Assembly: GCF_028368975.1 (NCBI RefSeq)
Contig: NZ_JAQNDM010000002.1
Location: 806,001-870,000, forward strand
From: Stigmatella ashevillena
GTDB taxonomy: Bacteria; Myxococcota; Myxococcia; Myxococcales; Myxococcaceae
Length of the DNA stretch: 64,000 bases
Direction: 5' to 3'
How positions within the stretch are numbered: the first letter of the stretch is position 1; each line of letters begins with the position of its first letter. Position numbers and translations under genes: made by a program. Positions 9,236 through 19,087 of the stretch are shown here, one piece after another. The notes beneath the pieces were generated by a model. That model saw only the letters and a program-made list of their open reading frames with translations, ran no database searches and was not told where the DNA came from.

Positions 9236-9278
9236 AGGTTTGGGCACCCCATCCTGGAGACAGTGCGACGAAGAAACC

Positions 9279-9298
9279 GTATATCCCAAGAGGTATAC
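9279..9298. promoter_or_regulatory. Inverted repeat upstream of the XRE gene, possible operator
   Basis: GTATA (9279-9283) and TATAC (9294-9298) are separated by ten bases, and the right arm is itself within the palindrome GGTATACC. The 281-bp space between the XRE gene and the thioesterase gene is locally AT-rich here. An operator role is a guess from position. Confidence 0.3.
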
Positions 9299-9516
9299 CA
9301 TCTCTATCTTCTTCAGGTTTATCAAGGAAGATTGCCAAGGGGACCCTGACTGTCCTGAGCCCCCGAGCAGCCCCTCGTTGTGTCCACACCGGTTCACCCC
9401 CTGCCCTCCTGGCGCGGCTGAATCTGAGCAATACCGGGATTCCACAGAGCAACGTGCGGTAGCATGCCCCGATGCGCCCGGCCGTTCATGCTGGGCGTCC
9501 CTCCTTGAGCCGCCTC

Positions 9517-10302
9517 ATGACGCCCGACCCCCTCCCCCGTCAGATCAACTCCCCCTGGATCGTTCAGCGGAAGCCCCCTGCCTCTCCTGCGATCCGGCTC
9601 TTCTGCTTTCCCTACGCGGGCGCAGGCAGCCTCCCGTACTTTAAGTGGCCGGATCTGATTCCCGGCGGCATCGACGTGTGCGCCGTCCAGCTTCCTGGCC
9701 GGGAGAACCGCCTCCGGGAACCTGCCCTGAGGGATCTCCACCAGTTGACAACGAAGCTGGTGGAGGCGCTCTCCCCCTATCTGGAGGGCGAGTTCGCCTT
9801 CTTTGGTCACAGCTTTGGAGCCCTTGTCGCGTTCGAGGTGATCCGCGAACTGCGCCGACGCGGACTGCCTCTTCCGAAAATGTTGTTCGCTTCAGGCTCC
9901 GAGTCCCCGTCCCTCCGGAGCAAGCTCCCCGCCTTGAGCGGACTCGAACGAGACGACTTCGTGCGCGAGGTCGCGGCACGATACGGCGGCCTTCCCCGCC
10001 ACATCATGGAGCAACGCGAACTCCTCGATCTCGTCCTCCCAACCCTTCGCGCCGATCTGAAGATCCTGGAGGATTACGTGTACCGCGAAGAGCCTCCACT
10101 CCCCTTGCCGATCTGTGCCTTCGGCGGCACCGACGATCCCCGCGTCGCCGAGACTGCACTCGATGCGTGGCGCCGGGAGACAGCAGTGGCCTTCAAGCTG
10201 CAGATCTTCCCCGGCAGTCACTTCTTCATCAATGAGGTCACCCGCCAAGTGCTCCAAGCCCTCAGCAGCGAACTCATCGCCGGTGCTCATCCCTCCCCAT
10301 GA
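9517..10302 (+). CDS. Type II (proofreading) thioesterase
   Basis: A 261-residue alpha/beta hydrolase of the RifR/GrsT class that removes wrong acyl groups from carrier proteins of PKS/NRPS lines. The opening IRLFCFPYAGAGSLPYFKW is diagnostic. The nucleophile is Ser99 in GHSFGA, the acid lies in GGTDDP and the His in PGSHFFI. The ATG at 9517 is chosen because it precedes the conserved start more closely than the in-frame ATG at 9472; neither has a strong ribosome site. The stop overlaps the start of the carrier-protein gene by four bases (ATGA), so the two are co-translated. It faces away from the megasynthase operon and probably serves the dead or relay modules and the starter carrier. Confidence 0.93.
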   Translation: MTPDPLPRQINSPWIVQRKPPASPAIRLFCFPYAGAGSLPYFKWPDLIPGGIDVCAVQLPGRENRLREPALRDLHQLTTKLVEALSPYLEGEFAFFGHSFGALVAFEVIRELRRRGLPLPKMLFASGSESPSLRSKLPALSGLERDDFVREVAARYGGLPRHIMEQRELLDLVLPTLRADLKILEDYVYREEPPLPLPICAFGGTDDPRVAETALDAWRRETAVAFKLQIFPGSHFFINEVTRQVLQALSSELIAGAHPSP

Positions 10303-10562
10303 ACAAGGCCCAGCTGCTCACCGATCTGACCCGGTACGTCGCCGAAGAGATTCTCGAGGGCAATGCGGAGGACCTCGAGCCCTCCACACCCCTGCTTGAG
10401 CTCGGCATCTTGAACTCACTGGAGACGGCCCGGATGATGCGCTTCATCCAGAAGCAATACGGCATCGCCGTCCCGGCCGAGGCCCTGCGGGTCGAAAACC
10501 TCCAGACGCTCTCCGCGATCACGGATCTGGTGCACAGCCTGCAATCCCAAAAGCCCGGGTAG
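10299..10562 (+). CDS. Stand-alone prolyl carrier protein (PltL/RedO-like)
   Basis: An 87-residue carrier protein. The phosphopantetheine site is Ser40 in LLELGILNSLET. The GILNS form, rather than the usual GxDS, is the one I know from PltL-type carriers that hold L-proline while it is oxidised to pyrrole-2-carboxyl. The partner enzymes, a flavin dehydrogenase and a proline-activating enzyme, lie 47 kb away at the other end of the operon. It overlaps the type II thioesterase gene by four bases. An alternative is a carrier completing the ACP-less KS protein encoded convergently; the sequence likeness favours the prolyl role. Confidence 0.82.
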   Translation: MNKAQLLTDLTRYVAEEILEGNAEDLEPSTPLLELGILNSLETARMMRFIQKQYGIAVPAEALRVENLQTLSAITDLVHSLQSQKPG

Positions 10563-10606
10563 CGTCTCCCGAGACGACTCCCAGGCGCCCGACACCCTTT
10601 GCCGGC

Positions 10607-13456
10607 TCAGCCCGCTCCCTTCAGGCTCTCCAGGAGCGCCTGGGCCTGCTCATCCGAAAGCTCCTCGAGCAGCGCCAGTTGGCCCGCGAGTGCATCGAGA
10701 TCTCCCTCCAGCACTTCCGGAGGAGCGCCTTGTTTCTTCGAGGCGGAGGCCTGCGGCGGATCGAACCAGTAACGGCTGCGCTGGAAGCGGCTGGTCGGCA
10801 GCACGACCTTGGCGTGCTGCTGGCCGTGGTAGAAGTCTGGCCACGCCACCTCGGTCCCCGCGGCGACGAGCTCCGCGAAGCCCTCGAGCAGTGCCTCCCG
10901 GCCGTCGCTGTCCGCTCGCAGACTGGGAACCCAATGCAGCTCTGGCGCAGGGCGCACACGCTTTCCCCAGGCCGTCAGGCCCGCTCCGGGGCCGATTTCC
11001 ACATGGGCCCCCACGCCCATCTCGCCCAAGGCCAGCAACGCCGCAGCCGGACGCGACGGCCCCCCGGGCGCTCCCTGCCAATACTCTGCCCCCGGTGACT
11101 CCAGCACCTGGCCGGTGACGGTCGAAACCCATGGCACCTGGGGCCGCTGATGGACCACCGCGCGCGCGGCGGCACCGGCGGCCTCACGCACGCTCTTCCA
11201 GCCCGCCGGGCTCATCGCATGGGGACCGTTGCTCACCTCGGAGCGCACCCCCAGCCGGGCGAGCTCGGCCTGCAACGCCTCAACGGACGCCCGTGCCCCC
11301 GAAAACACACCCCGCCCTCCACCATCGATCCCCACCAGACACACCTCTGGAAAGCCCAGCAACACCTCCCCGAGACGCGCGAACTCCTCGACGGCGAGTT
11401 CGGCCCCTAGAGGCAAGCGTTCGAGCTGCGCGCCCAAGGCGGCAACGAGCTTGACGCCCTCTTCCCAGGAAAAGACACCCGCAGCACACGCCGCCGCGTA
11501 CTCCCCCGTGCCAGACCCCAGCACTGCGGAAGGCTCGATTCCCCACCCTTTCCACAGGTGGACGAGGCCGCACTGCAAGGCCAGCAGCCCCGGAAGCGCG
11601 ACGCTCGGCGCCAGCGGAGCCGACGCCTTGCCCTCCTGGGGAAACAGCGCTGGGACCAGCGGACATGCGAGCGCGCGTTCACACTTCAGCACGGCGTCAC
11701 GGAAGATAGGCTCGGACTCGAAGAGCTGTCTTCCCCACCCCGCCCGCTCTGTCCCCTGACCGCCAAAAAGGAACGCGATGCGAGACCGCTGACGCCCAGA
11801 GCCGCTCCGGACTCCCGGCGTCTCCTCATCCCTCAGGAATCCAGAGAGACGGCGGCTCGCTTCCTCATGGCCCGATGCCACAACAGCAACCCGGTGCGGG
11901 AATGCGACCCGGCCCGTGCTGGCCGTAAAGCAGATATCCGGGAACGGAGCGTGGCGCAGGGCGCCAGAGGCAAAGCCGTTCACGTACTGCTGGGCCAGCT
12001 CACGGAGCGCGGGCGGTGTCTTCGCCGAGAGCACGAGGACCTGGGCTGAAGGCGTGCTGCTCGCGGAGGGGAGTTCCCCGGCCGGGGCTTCTTCGATCAA
12101 GACGTGCGCATTCGTTCCGTTGAAGCCGAACGCGGTGACACCCGCGATCCGCCGCTTCTGACCGCGAGGCCAAGCCACCCGGCCCTTGGGGACGGTGACC
12201 GGCAGCTCGTCCCAGCGGATGTTCGGGTTGGGGGTCTCCAGGTTCAGGTGCGCGGGGATCTCTTCGTTCTGCAGGGCGAGCACCACCTTGATGATGCCGG
12301 CCACTCCCGCCGCTCCCTCGGTATGGCCGATGTTGGTCTTCACAGAACCAACAACGATCGGATCCTCGCGAGGGCGCTCCTGTCCGTAGACTCGGCCCAG
12401 CGCCTCCATCTCAATGGGATCTCCGATGGCCGTTCCGGTCCCGTGTGCCTCGAGGTAACTCAGCTGCCCGGGTTCCACTCCTCCAGCGCGCAGGGCCGCA
12501 CGCATCACCTTCGCCAGGGCATTGCCATTGGGAACCGTCAGCCCGCTCGACTGGCCACTGTGGTTGGTCGCTGAACCCCGGATCAGCGCCAGGATCGGAT
12601 CCCTGTCCGCAATCGCATCCGACAGGCGCTTGAGCACCAGCATGCCGCAGCCCTCGCCCCGGACGAAGCCATCCGCTGCCGCGTCGAACGTGCTGCAGCG
12701 CCCCTTCTGGGAGAGCATCCGCATCGCGCAATTCACCACGGCGGTGAGCGGAGAAAGGATCAGGCTGATCCCCCCCGCCAGGGCCAGATCGCATTCGTAA
12801 GTGCGCAGGCTCTGACAGGCGAGGTGCACGGTCACCAGGGACGAAGAGCAGGCCGCATCCACCGCCATCGTCGGCCCCTGGAGGCCAAGAATGTAGGCCA
12901 ACCTCCCCGCCGCGACGCTCAACCCTGAACCCGAGGCCGTGTGGAGATCGATCTGGGTCGCATCGTTCATCAGATGCGAGAAGTCCTCGTTCATCATCCC
13001 AACGAAGACTCCCGTCGAACTCCCCTTGAGCCCCGTCGCCGCGATGCCTGCCCGCTCCAGGGCCTCCCATGTGACTTCCAGGAGCAGCCGCTGGTGCGGG
13101 TCCATCCGGGCGGCCTCGCGGGGGGAGATCCCGAAGAACCCCGGGTCGAAGTCCTCGACCCCCTGGATGAAGGCACCGTGCCGCGTGTACATCTTCCCCG
13201 GCGTCCCCGGAGTTGGGTCGTAGTAATCGTCGATGTTCCAACGCGAGGACGGAATGGTCGAGATCGCGTCCTTCCCATTCCGGAGCAACTCCCAGAATGC
13301 TTCTGGCGTGTCTCCTCCCCCTGGAAACCGATGGGCCATTCCAACGATGGCGATGGGCTCACTCAGGGCCAGAGCCAGCTTGGGTTGCAGCTTGCGTGCT
13401 ACCAGCGCCAGCTTGATGGGCGCCAGTTCGGAGACACGGGGAGATTGATCCGTCAT
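10607..13456 (-). CDS. PKS protein KS-AT* without ACP (AT catalytically dead)
   Basis: 949 residues. An N-terminal docking helix pair (1-32) is followed by a complete KS (about 33-457) with Cys203 in DAACSSS, His338 in EAHGTGT and His378 in NIGHTEG. The AT-fold region (about 559-880) is full length but has lost its catalytic residues. Where the family has GHSxG there is GSGTG (647-651), so Gly649 replaces the nucleophile. The HAFH segment reads PHAMSP, so the His is gone, and GQGAQ has become GQGTE. The chain ends in a docking-type helix (LSDEQAQALLESL) with no carrier domain. This is the last gene of the 47-kb operon. It probably supplies a KS to an ACP on another protein, perhaps the MT-KR*-ACP protein or the separate carrier. 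Confidence 0.9.
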   Translation of the reverse strand: MTDQSPRVSELAPIKLALVARKLQPKLALALSEPIAIVGMAHRFPGGGDTPEAFWELLRNGKDAISTIPSSRWNIDDYYDPTPGTPGKMYTRHGAFIQGVEDFDPGFFGISPREAARMDPHQRLLLEVTWEALERAGIAATGLKGSSTGVFVGMMNEDFSHLMNDATQIDLHTASGSGLSVAAGRLAYILGLQGPTMAVDAACSSSLVTVHLACQSLRTYECDLALAGGISLILSPLTAVVNCAMRMLSQKGRCSTFDAAADGFVRGEGCGMLVLKRLSDAIADRDPILALIRGSATNHSGQSSGLTVPNGNALAKVMRAALRAGGVEPGQLSYLEAHGTGTAIGDPIEMEALGRVYGQERPREDPIVVGSVKTNIGHTEGAAGVAGIIKVVLALQNEEIPAHLNLETPNPNIRWDELPVTVPKGRVAWPRGQKRRIAGVTAFGFNGTNAHVLIEEAPAGELPSASSTPSAQVLVLSAKTPPALRELAQQYVNGFASGALRHAPFPDICFTASTGRVAFPHRVAVVASGHEEASRRLSGFLRDEETPGVRSGSGRQRSRIAFLFGGQGTERAGWGRQLFESEPIFRDAVLKCERALACPLVPALFPQEGKASAPLAPSVALPGLLALQCGLVHLWKGWGIEPSAVLGSGTGEYAAACAAGVFSWEEGVKLVAALGAQLERLPLGAELAVEEFARLGEVLLGFPEVCLVGIDGGGRGVFSGARASVEALQAELARLGVRSEVSNGPHAMSPAGWKSVREAAGAAARAVVHQRPQVPWVSTVTGQVLESPGAEYWQGAPGGPSRPAAALLALGEMGVGAHVEIGPGAGLTAWGKRVRPAPELHWVPSLRADSDGREALLEGFAELVAAGTEVAWPDFYHGQQHAKVVLPTSRFQRSRYWFDPPQASASKKQGAPPEVLEGDLDALAGQLALLEELSDEQAQALLESLKGAG

Positions 13457-13477
13457 GGTGATTTCACAAACCTCGGC

Positions 13478-16400
13478 TCAACGGCCACGGCGCAGCATGG
13501 CCTGGACCTGGTCGTCATCCAGATCGTCCACGTCCGCCAAGAGCGCATCCAGTTCCTGATCCTCGCCAGCGTCCCAGGCAGTAGGAGGTGCGGCCTCTTC
13601 TTCCTTGAGCCCCAGGACTTCGGCCGCCAGGTAGTTCACCATCTCGTTGACGTTGGGGTTGTCGAACGCCACGGTCGCGGGCAGTGAAGCGCCCAGGCTC
13701 CGCTGAAGGACGTTTCGCAGCTCCACGGACATCAGCGAGTCCATTCCAAGAGCGAAAAAGCCCTGATTGGGATCGAGCGCGTCCGACGGTGGCCGTCCCA
13801 GCACACCGTTCACGAGCTCACCCACGTGCGCACGCAGCACGGCACGCTGGCCCTCGGCGGAGAGCGACTCCAGCTTCCGGCGGATTCCTCCACTCTCGGC
13901 CGGTGCGGCCTTCTCGATGAAGCGTTCGAACAGCGGGGAACTTCCCCGCCGCCCAAGCATCGCCCAATCCACCGGTAGGATGCCCAGCTGGCCTCCCAGC
14001 CCAAGCGCCTGCTCGAAGAGCTGGAGCCCATCCGCAGGTGGAATCACCCCGAAGCCGAGTTGTTCCATCCGGCGCTGGAGTTGTGCCTCCGCGGCCACGC
14101 CGATCTCCGCCCAAGCGCCCCAGTTGAGACTCAGTCCGGGCAAGCCCGCCGAGCGGCGGAAGTGGGCCAGTCCGTCCAGGAAGGCATTGGCGGCCACGTA
14201 GTTGGCCTGACCGCTGGAGCCGATCAGCGATGACGCAGACGAGAAGAGGACGAAGAAGTCGAGCTCTACGCCTTGAAGCACACGGTGAAGGTTCCATCCG
14301 CCCAAGACCTTGGCGGCGAACACCCGGGCGAACCGCTCCGGTGTCATCTGGGCCAGGAGCCCGTCATCGATGACCGCTGCGGAATGAACCACGCCCCGGA
14401 TCGGCGGCAGCCGTCCATTGATCTCTGCCATCGCGCGCTCGAGATCCGATGAAACGGACACATCGCATTTCAGGCTCTGAACCTCCACGCCTCGCGCTGC
14501 CAGCGCGGCCAGCCGGAACCGAGCCTCGGCCCCTGGCTCGCTTCGTCCGATCAACACCAGATGGCGAGCGCCCTTCTCGGCCAACCTTTCGGCCACGGCC
14601 AGACCCAACCCCCCCAGCCCGCCCGTGACGGCATAGGTTGCATCGGAGCGCAGGGATGCACCCGTCTCGCTGCCCGGAGACCGAAGCCGGTGGCTGCGAG
14701 CCAGGCGGGCCACACGGCGGGTATCTCCCCGCAGCGCGATCTCATCCTCGCCGCTCTCGCCCAGAATTTCCCCGGCGAGCTGCTCGAGTTCGTGAGGAGA
14801 CGAACCGGGATCCAGATCCACGCGCCGACAATGGAGTTCTGGATGCTCGCGCGTGATGGCCTTGCCGAGGCCCCAAAGGGCTGAGCCACTCAAGCCAGAA
14901 AGCGGCTCCCCTTCCATGACCGCCTGAGCCCCCCGCGTCACCAGCCAGAGCGAGGCCGCCCTGCCCTTCGAACCTCGGACGAGTGCCTGCGCAAGTTCGA
15001 GCACGCGGGTACTGTGACGAAGAGCATCCCCGGAGACATCAGCGCCCGCCGTGGCTCCATCGAGGCTCCACAGATCGATGACATGGATCGGGCCCGGCAC
15101 CGCGCCCTCCCAAAGCGCCAGAAGCGCCTCGGCACGCGAGCGATCAACGCCGAAGCCTCCCTCTCCTGCTCCCGCCGTCACCGTGTTCCAGCCACGCGCC
15201 TGGAGACGCTCGGCGAGGCGCTGCCCCACACCCTTTTCATCGGCGAGGATCAAACACTGAGGTGCTGCCCCCGAAATCGTGCCGGAAGTGCCTTCGCCGG
15301 GGGAGCCGGACTGCGCAGCCAGCGGACTGACCTGCCACTCCAGCTCATAGAGCCAGTTCTGCAAACGCTTGCTCCTCGCTCCGAAGAGACCCTCCCGGGT
15401 CACCCGCCTGAGCAACAGACGCTCGACGGACGCCACGAGCGCCCCTTCGGGAGACAACAGCTTGATGTCACACGTGTAGACAGGGCCCTTCGAATCCTCG
15501 TTCCGAGAGATCCGGGCATGGGCCCACACTTCCCGCAGGCCTGCCATGAGCACCCGGACCGTCCCAACGCCCACAGGAAGGTAGGCAGCCTCGCCTGTCT
15601 CATCGAGGACGGCCCCTACCATCTGGAAGCACGCGTCCAACAGGGAAGGAGGCAGCACATAGCGCTCGGCATCGGTCAGCGCGGCACCGGCCAAGCCAAG
15701 CTGGCCGAGCACCTCATTCCGGCCTCGCCAGAGCCCCCGAATCGCACGGAAGCTGGGACCGTAGGAGAGCCCCGCTTGGCCCAGCTTCTCGTAATAGGCC
15801 TCCACGGGGACTTCCTGAACGAGCTCCGCCCTGAGGCTTTGAAGATCCAGGCGCTCGCCAGGCGCGGATGCCGCCGAGGCAAGCTTTCCATGGGCGTGCA
15901 GCGTCCAGGAGGGTTCGGCTCCGCCGCCGCGCGCTTCCTCATCCTGGCTGAAGATCTCGAACCGTCCCGAGCGCTCCCCTTCCGGTGTGTAGAGCAGATG
16001 CACCCGGCGCTCCCCTTCCTCAGGGAGGAAGAGGGCTTGAGAGAAGGCGAGCTCGTCCACGGTACTGCCAGCATCTCCAAAGAGCGCCGCGCCCGCAGCA
16101 AGCCCCATCTCCACATAGGCGGCGCCCGGCATGACGATCTGCCCGTAGACCCCGTGATCGCGAAGGAAAGGCAGCTTCGACGGGCCCAAAGACGACTCGA
16201 ACTGCCGCACCTGCGCCGGAGACGCCTGACGGCGGCCGAGGAGCGGGTGGGCGTGCTCACCCCGGGCAGAGCCCTGTCCCCGCGGTCCCTGCCGATCCCA
16301 GGCCGTGCCGGTCAGTTCCATCCAGTACGCCCGCCGCTGGAAAGGGTAGCTGGGGAGCGAGACCTTGCGCCGGTCAAAGCCCTCCTCCAAGCCCTTCCAC

Positions 16401-19078
16401 TTCACCGGTGCTCCCGCGATGTACAGGGACGCGAGCCCCTCCAACATCTGCTGCCAATCCGGGCGCTCGGGCCGCAGGCTCGCCAGCCAGCGCTTATCGT
16501 CTCCGGAGATGCAGGCTTGACCCATCGCCACGAGGGTCGGCTTGGGACCTGCCTCCAGAAAGACCTGCACCCCCGCCTGCTTCAGCGTCTCCATTCCCCG
16601 CGCGAACATCACGGGCTTGCGGAGGTGATCCACCCAGTACCGGGGACTGACGATCTCCGCCCCAGCCTCTTTGCCACTCAGGTTCGAGATGAGGGGAATC
16701 GACGGTGGCTGAAGCCGCACCTTCTCCACGGCCCGCGAGAACGCGTCGAGGATGGGGTCCATCAGGGCCGAGTGGAAGGCATGGGAGACGCGCAAGGGCG
16801 TGCAGCGAACCCCTTTCTTGCTCAGCTCGCCCAGACAGTCACTCAGTGCTCCCTCACGGCCCGAGAGCACAATGCTGCGGGGACCATTGAGCGCTGCGAT
16901 GGACAGCTGCCCTTCGTACTTTGGAAGCAGGGTCTCCACCTCCGGGGAAGCAACGGAGACGGCCGCCATGCCTCCCCCGGCGGGCAGCGCCTGCATCAGC
17001 CGCGCGCGCGTGGCGATGAGCTCAAGTCCCTCCTCCAGCGTGAACACGCCCGCCACGCATGCCGCCACGAACTCCCCGACGGAGTGCCCCATCACGAAAT
17101 CCGGGACAATGCCCCACTGCATCCACAGCTGGGCCAGAGCGTATTCCAGCGCGAACAGGGCCGGCTGGGTGTACCCCGTCTCATCCAGCCGGGCACGCGC
17201 GTTGTCATCACGCTCCGGCGGATAGAGCAGCGAGATGAGCGACTGCCCCATCAACGGACGCAACACCTCATCACAGCGGAGGAGCGTCCGGCGGAAGGTG
17301 GGCTCGGTCCGGAAAAGCTCCTCACCCATGCCAAGCCACTGTGCTCCCTGTCCGGTAAACAAGAAAGCAATCCGCGGCGGTCCCTCGGCTTTCCCACTCA
17401 GCACCGGCTGGGTGCCGTGCCCAACTTGGAGCGCACGCAGTTGTTCGCGCATCGCCGCCTGCGAGTCACCGATGAGCGCGAGCCGATGCTTGAAATGGGC
17501 ACGCCCGGTATTGGCGGTGAAACAGATGTCCGCGAGGGCTTCCGAAGCGAGCTCGGCTCCTCCAAGCGCTTGTTCGTAGCGCTGGGCCAATTCTCCCAGC
17601 GCTTCCTGGCTCTTAGCCGACAACGTCAAGAGGTGGAGCGGCCGAGGCGATTCCTCCGGAGTCCGGGGAAGCACCGCAGGAGCCTCCTCGATGAGGACAT
17701 GCGCGTTGACGCCACTGAGCCCAAAGCCGCTGATGCCCGCAATCCGGGACCTGACCCCCATCGGCCAACCCGTCACCTGCGTGGGAATGGAGATCCGAAG
17801 TTGCTCCCAATCAATGGCCGGGGTGGGCTGGCGGAAGTGCAGATGCGGCGGGAGTTCTCCATGCCGCAAGGACTGAACCACCTTGATCATGCCTGCCGCA
17901 CCGGCGGCGGACTCAAGGTGTCCCAGGTTCGTCTTCGCCGAACCGACGAGCAGCGGCGCCTCCGGAGGCCGCCCCTGCCCGAGCACCGCATCGAGCGCCC
18001 GGAGTTCAATGGGATCCCCCAGCGGAGTTCCGGTTCCGTGAGCCTCCACGTAATGAACGTCAGACGGCGACAGGCCCGAGGTCTCCAGGGCCTTGCGCAG
18101 CAGCTTCTCTTGAGCGGGACCGTTGGGAACCGTCAGGCCGCCACTGGGCCCGTCATGGTTCACCGCGGAACCTCGGATGACGGCGAGGATGCGGTCCTTG
18201 TCCCGCTGGGCATCCGAGAGCCGCTTGAGCACCAGGACGCCGCACCCCTCGCCCCGCCCGTAGCCGTTGGCGGAAGCATCGAAGGTCTTCGAACGGCCGT
18301 CTGGCGCCAGGGCCCGCATCTTGGACAGAACGATGTTGTTGTCCGGATGGAGGATCAGGTTCACGCCACCAGCGAGCGCCAGCGAGCATTCTCCCAGGCG
18401 CAGCGCCTGACAGGCGAGGTGGGCCGAGACGAGCGCCGAGGAACAGGCCGTCGCCACCACCATGGACGGGCCTTGAAGGCCCAGGACATAGGAGACGCGC
18501 CCCGCGGAGAAGCTCAGCTCGTTCCCAGTCCCCATGTAGGGAAGATCCCGGGTCTGGATCGCATTGAAGGGAACGCGTCCATAATCACTGCTGAGAAAGC
18601 CGACATAGACACCGGTGTCGCTTCCCGCCAATGAGTCAGGATCGATCCCGGCATCTTCCAGGGACTCCCACGCGACCTCGAGCATCAAGCGCTGCTGCGG
18701 ATCAACGTAGTTCGCTTCACGCGGAGAGAGACCGAAGAACTCGCAGTCAAAGGCGGCAATGGGCTGCGCGAGAAACCCTCCCTCGCGCACGACCATCTTC
18801 CAGTCGGCGCCAGGATCCTGCGCGTAGTACGCATCCGCATCCCAGCGGTCCGCCGGCACCTTGCCGACCGCGTCGACTCCGGCCCGCAGCAGCTTCCAAT
18901 ACAAGCCTGGGTTGTCAGCCCCTCCTGGGAACCGACACCCCATGCCAATGATGGCAATCGGCTCTGTGCGCGCCCGCTCCAGCCCATCTACGCGCGTACG
19001 GAGGGTCTTGATTGCCAATGCCGCCCGTTGCAAGGGCGTCATCGCCTCCAGCGAGGCAGGAGTCTGATCGTTGGACAT
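13478..19078 (-). CDS. PKS module KS-AT-DH-KR-ACP
   Basis: 1866 residues forming one complete reducing module. N-terminal docking coil (1-38); KS with Cys212, HGTGT and NLGHLE; AT with Ser666 in GHSVGE and HAFH ending at His769, predicting malonyl-CoA. The DH has His975 in [12 protein letters not shown] and Asp1148 in LLDACFQ. The KR has the GGLGGLGL dinucleotide loop, Tyr1627 and Asn1631 in NYVAAN, and VIDDG, the B-type marker. The ACP carries Ser1781 in LGMDSL. The acidic tail ([10 protein letters not shown]) is a docking end. There is no ER, so each round should give a trans double bond. The gene lies after the NRPS-TE gene in the operon and its place in the chain order is not given by gene order; it may act iteratively. 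Confidence 0.95.
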   Translation of the reverse strand: MSNDQTPASLEAMTPLQRAALAIKTLRTRVDGLERARTEPIAIIGMGCRFPGGADNPGLYWKLLRAGVDAVGKVPADRWDADAYYAQDPGADWKMVVREGGFLAQPIAAFDCEFFGLSPREANYVDPQQRLMLEVAWESLEDAGIDPDSLAGSDTGVYVGFLSSDYGRVPFNAIQTRDLPYMGTGNELSFSAGRVSYVLGLQGPSMVVATACSSALVSAHLACQALRLGECSLALAGGVNLILHPDNNIVLSKMRALAPDGRSKTFDASANGYGRGEGCGVLVLKRLSDAQRDKDRILAVIRGSAVNHDGPSGGLTVPNGPAQEKLLRKALETSGLSPSDVHYVEAHGTGTPLGDPIELRALDAVLGQGRPPEAPLLVGSAKTNLGHLESAAGAAGMIKVVQSLRHGELPPHLHFRQPTPAIDWEQLRISIPTQVTGWPMGVRSRIAGISGFGLSGVNAHVLIEEAPAVLPRTPEESPRPLHLLTLSAKSQEALGELAQRYEQALGGAELASEALADICFTANTGRAHFKHRLALIGDSQAAMREQLRALQVGHGTQPVLSGKAEGPPRIAFLFTGQGAQWLGMGEELFRTEPTFRRTLLRCDEVLRPLMGQSLISLLYPPERDDNARARLDETGYTQPALFALEYALAQLWMQWGIVPDFVMGHSVGEFVAACVAGVFTLEEGLELIATRARLMQALPAGGGMAAVSVASPEVETLLPKYEGQLSIAALNGPRSIVLSGREGALSDCLGELSKKGVRCTPLRVSHAFHSALMDPILDAFSRAVEKVRLQPPSIPLISNLSGKEAGAEIVSPRYWVDHLRKPVMFARGMETLKQAGVQVFLEAGPKPTLVAMGQACISGDDKRWLASLRPERPDWQQMLEGLASLYIAGAPVKWKGLEEGFDRRKVSLPSYPFQRRAYWMELTGTAWDRQGPRGQGSARGEHAHPLLGRRQASPAQVRQFESSLGPSKLPFLRDHGVYGQIVMPGAAYVEMGLAAGAALFGDAGSTVDELAFSQALFLPEEGERRVHLLYTPEGERSGRFEIFSQDEEARGGGAEPSWTLHAHGKLASAASAPGERLDLQSLRAELVQEVPVEAYYEKLGQAGLSYGPSFRAIRGLWRGRNEVLGQLGLAGAALTDAERYVLPPSLLDACFQMVGAVLDETGEAAYLPVGVGTVRVLMAGLREVWAHARISRNEDSKGPVYTCDIKLLSPEGALVASVERLLLRRVTREGLFGARSKRLQNWLYELEWQVSPLAAQSGSPGEGTSGTISGAAPQCLILADEKGVGQRLAERLQARGWNTVTAGAGEGGFGVDRSRAEALLALWEGAVPGPIHVIDLWSLDGATAGADVSGDALRHSTRVLELAQALVRGSKGRAASLWLVTRGAQAVMEGEPLSGLSGSALWGLGKAITREHPELHCRRVDLDPGSSPHELEQLAGEILGESGEDEIALRGDTRRVARLARSHRLRSPGSETGASLRSDATYAVTGGLGGLGLAVAERLAEKGARHLVLIGRSEPGAEARFRLAALAARGVEVQSLKCDVSVSSDLERAMAEINGRLPPIRGVVHSAAVIDDGLLAQMTPERFARVFAAKVLGGWNLHRVLQGVELDFFVLFSSASSLIGSSGQANYVAANAFLDGLAHFRRSAGLPGLSLNWGAWAEIGVAAEAQLQRRMEQLGFGVIPPADGLQLFEQALGLGGQLGILPVDWAMLGRRGSSPLFERFIEKAAPAESGGIRRKLESLSAEGQRAVLRAHVGELVNGVLGRPPSDALDPNQGFFALGMDSLMSVELRNVLQRSLGASLPATVAFDNPNVNEMVNYLAAEVLGLKEEEAAPPTAWDAGEDQELDALLADVDDLDDDQVQAMLRRGR

Positions 19079-19087
19079 CTCTTCTAC

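Noticed and set aside
10563-10576. CGTCTC-CC-GAGACG right after the carrier-protein stop codon as a terminator.
   Set aside because: The loop would be only two bases, so the usable stem is short, and no T-tract follows.
15014-18634. A 1206-codon open frame on the plus strand, opposite the PKS module at 13478-19078.
   Set aside because: Its translation is low in hydrophobic cores and rich in Arg/His/Gln/Leu runs, typical of the antisense of high-GC PKS genes; the minus strand has a complete, motif-rich PKS module.
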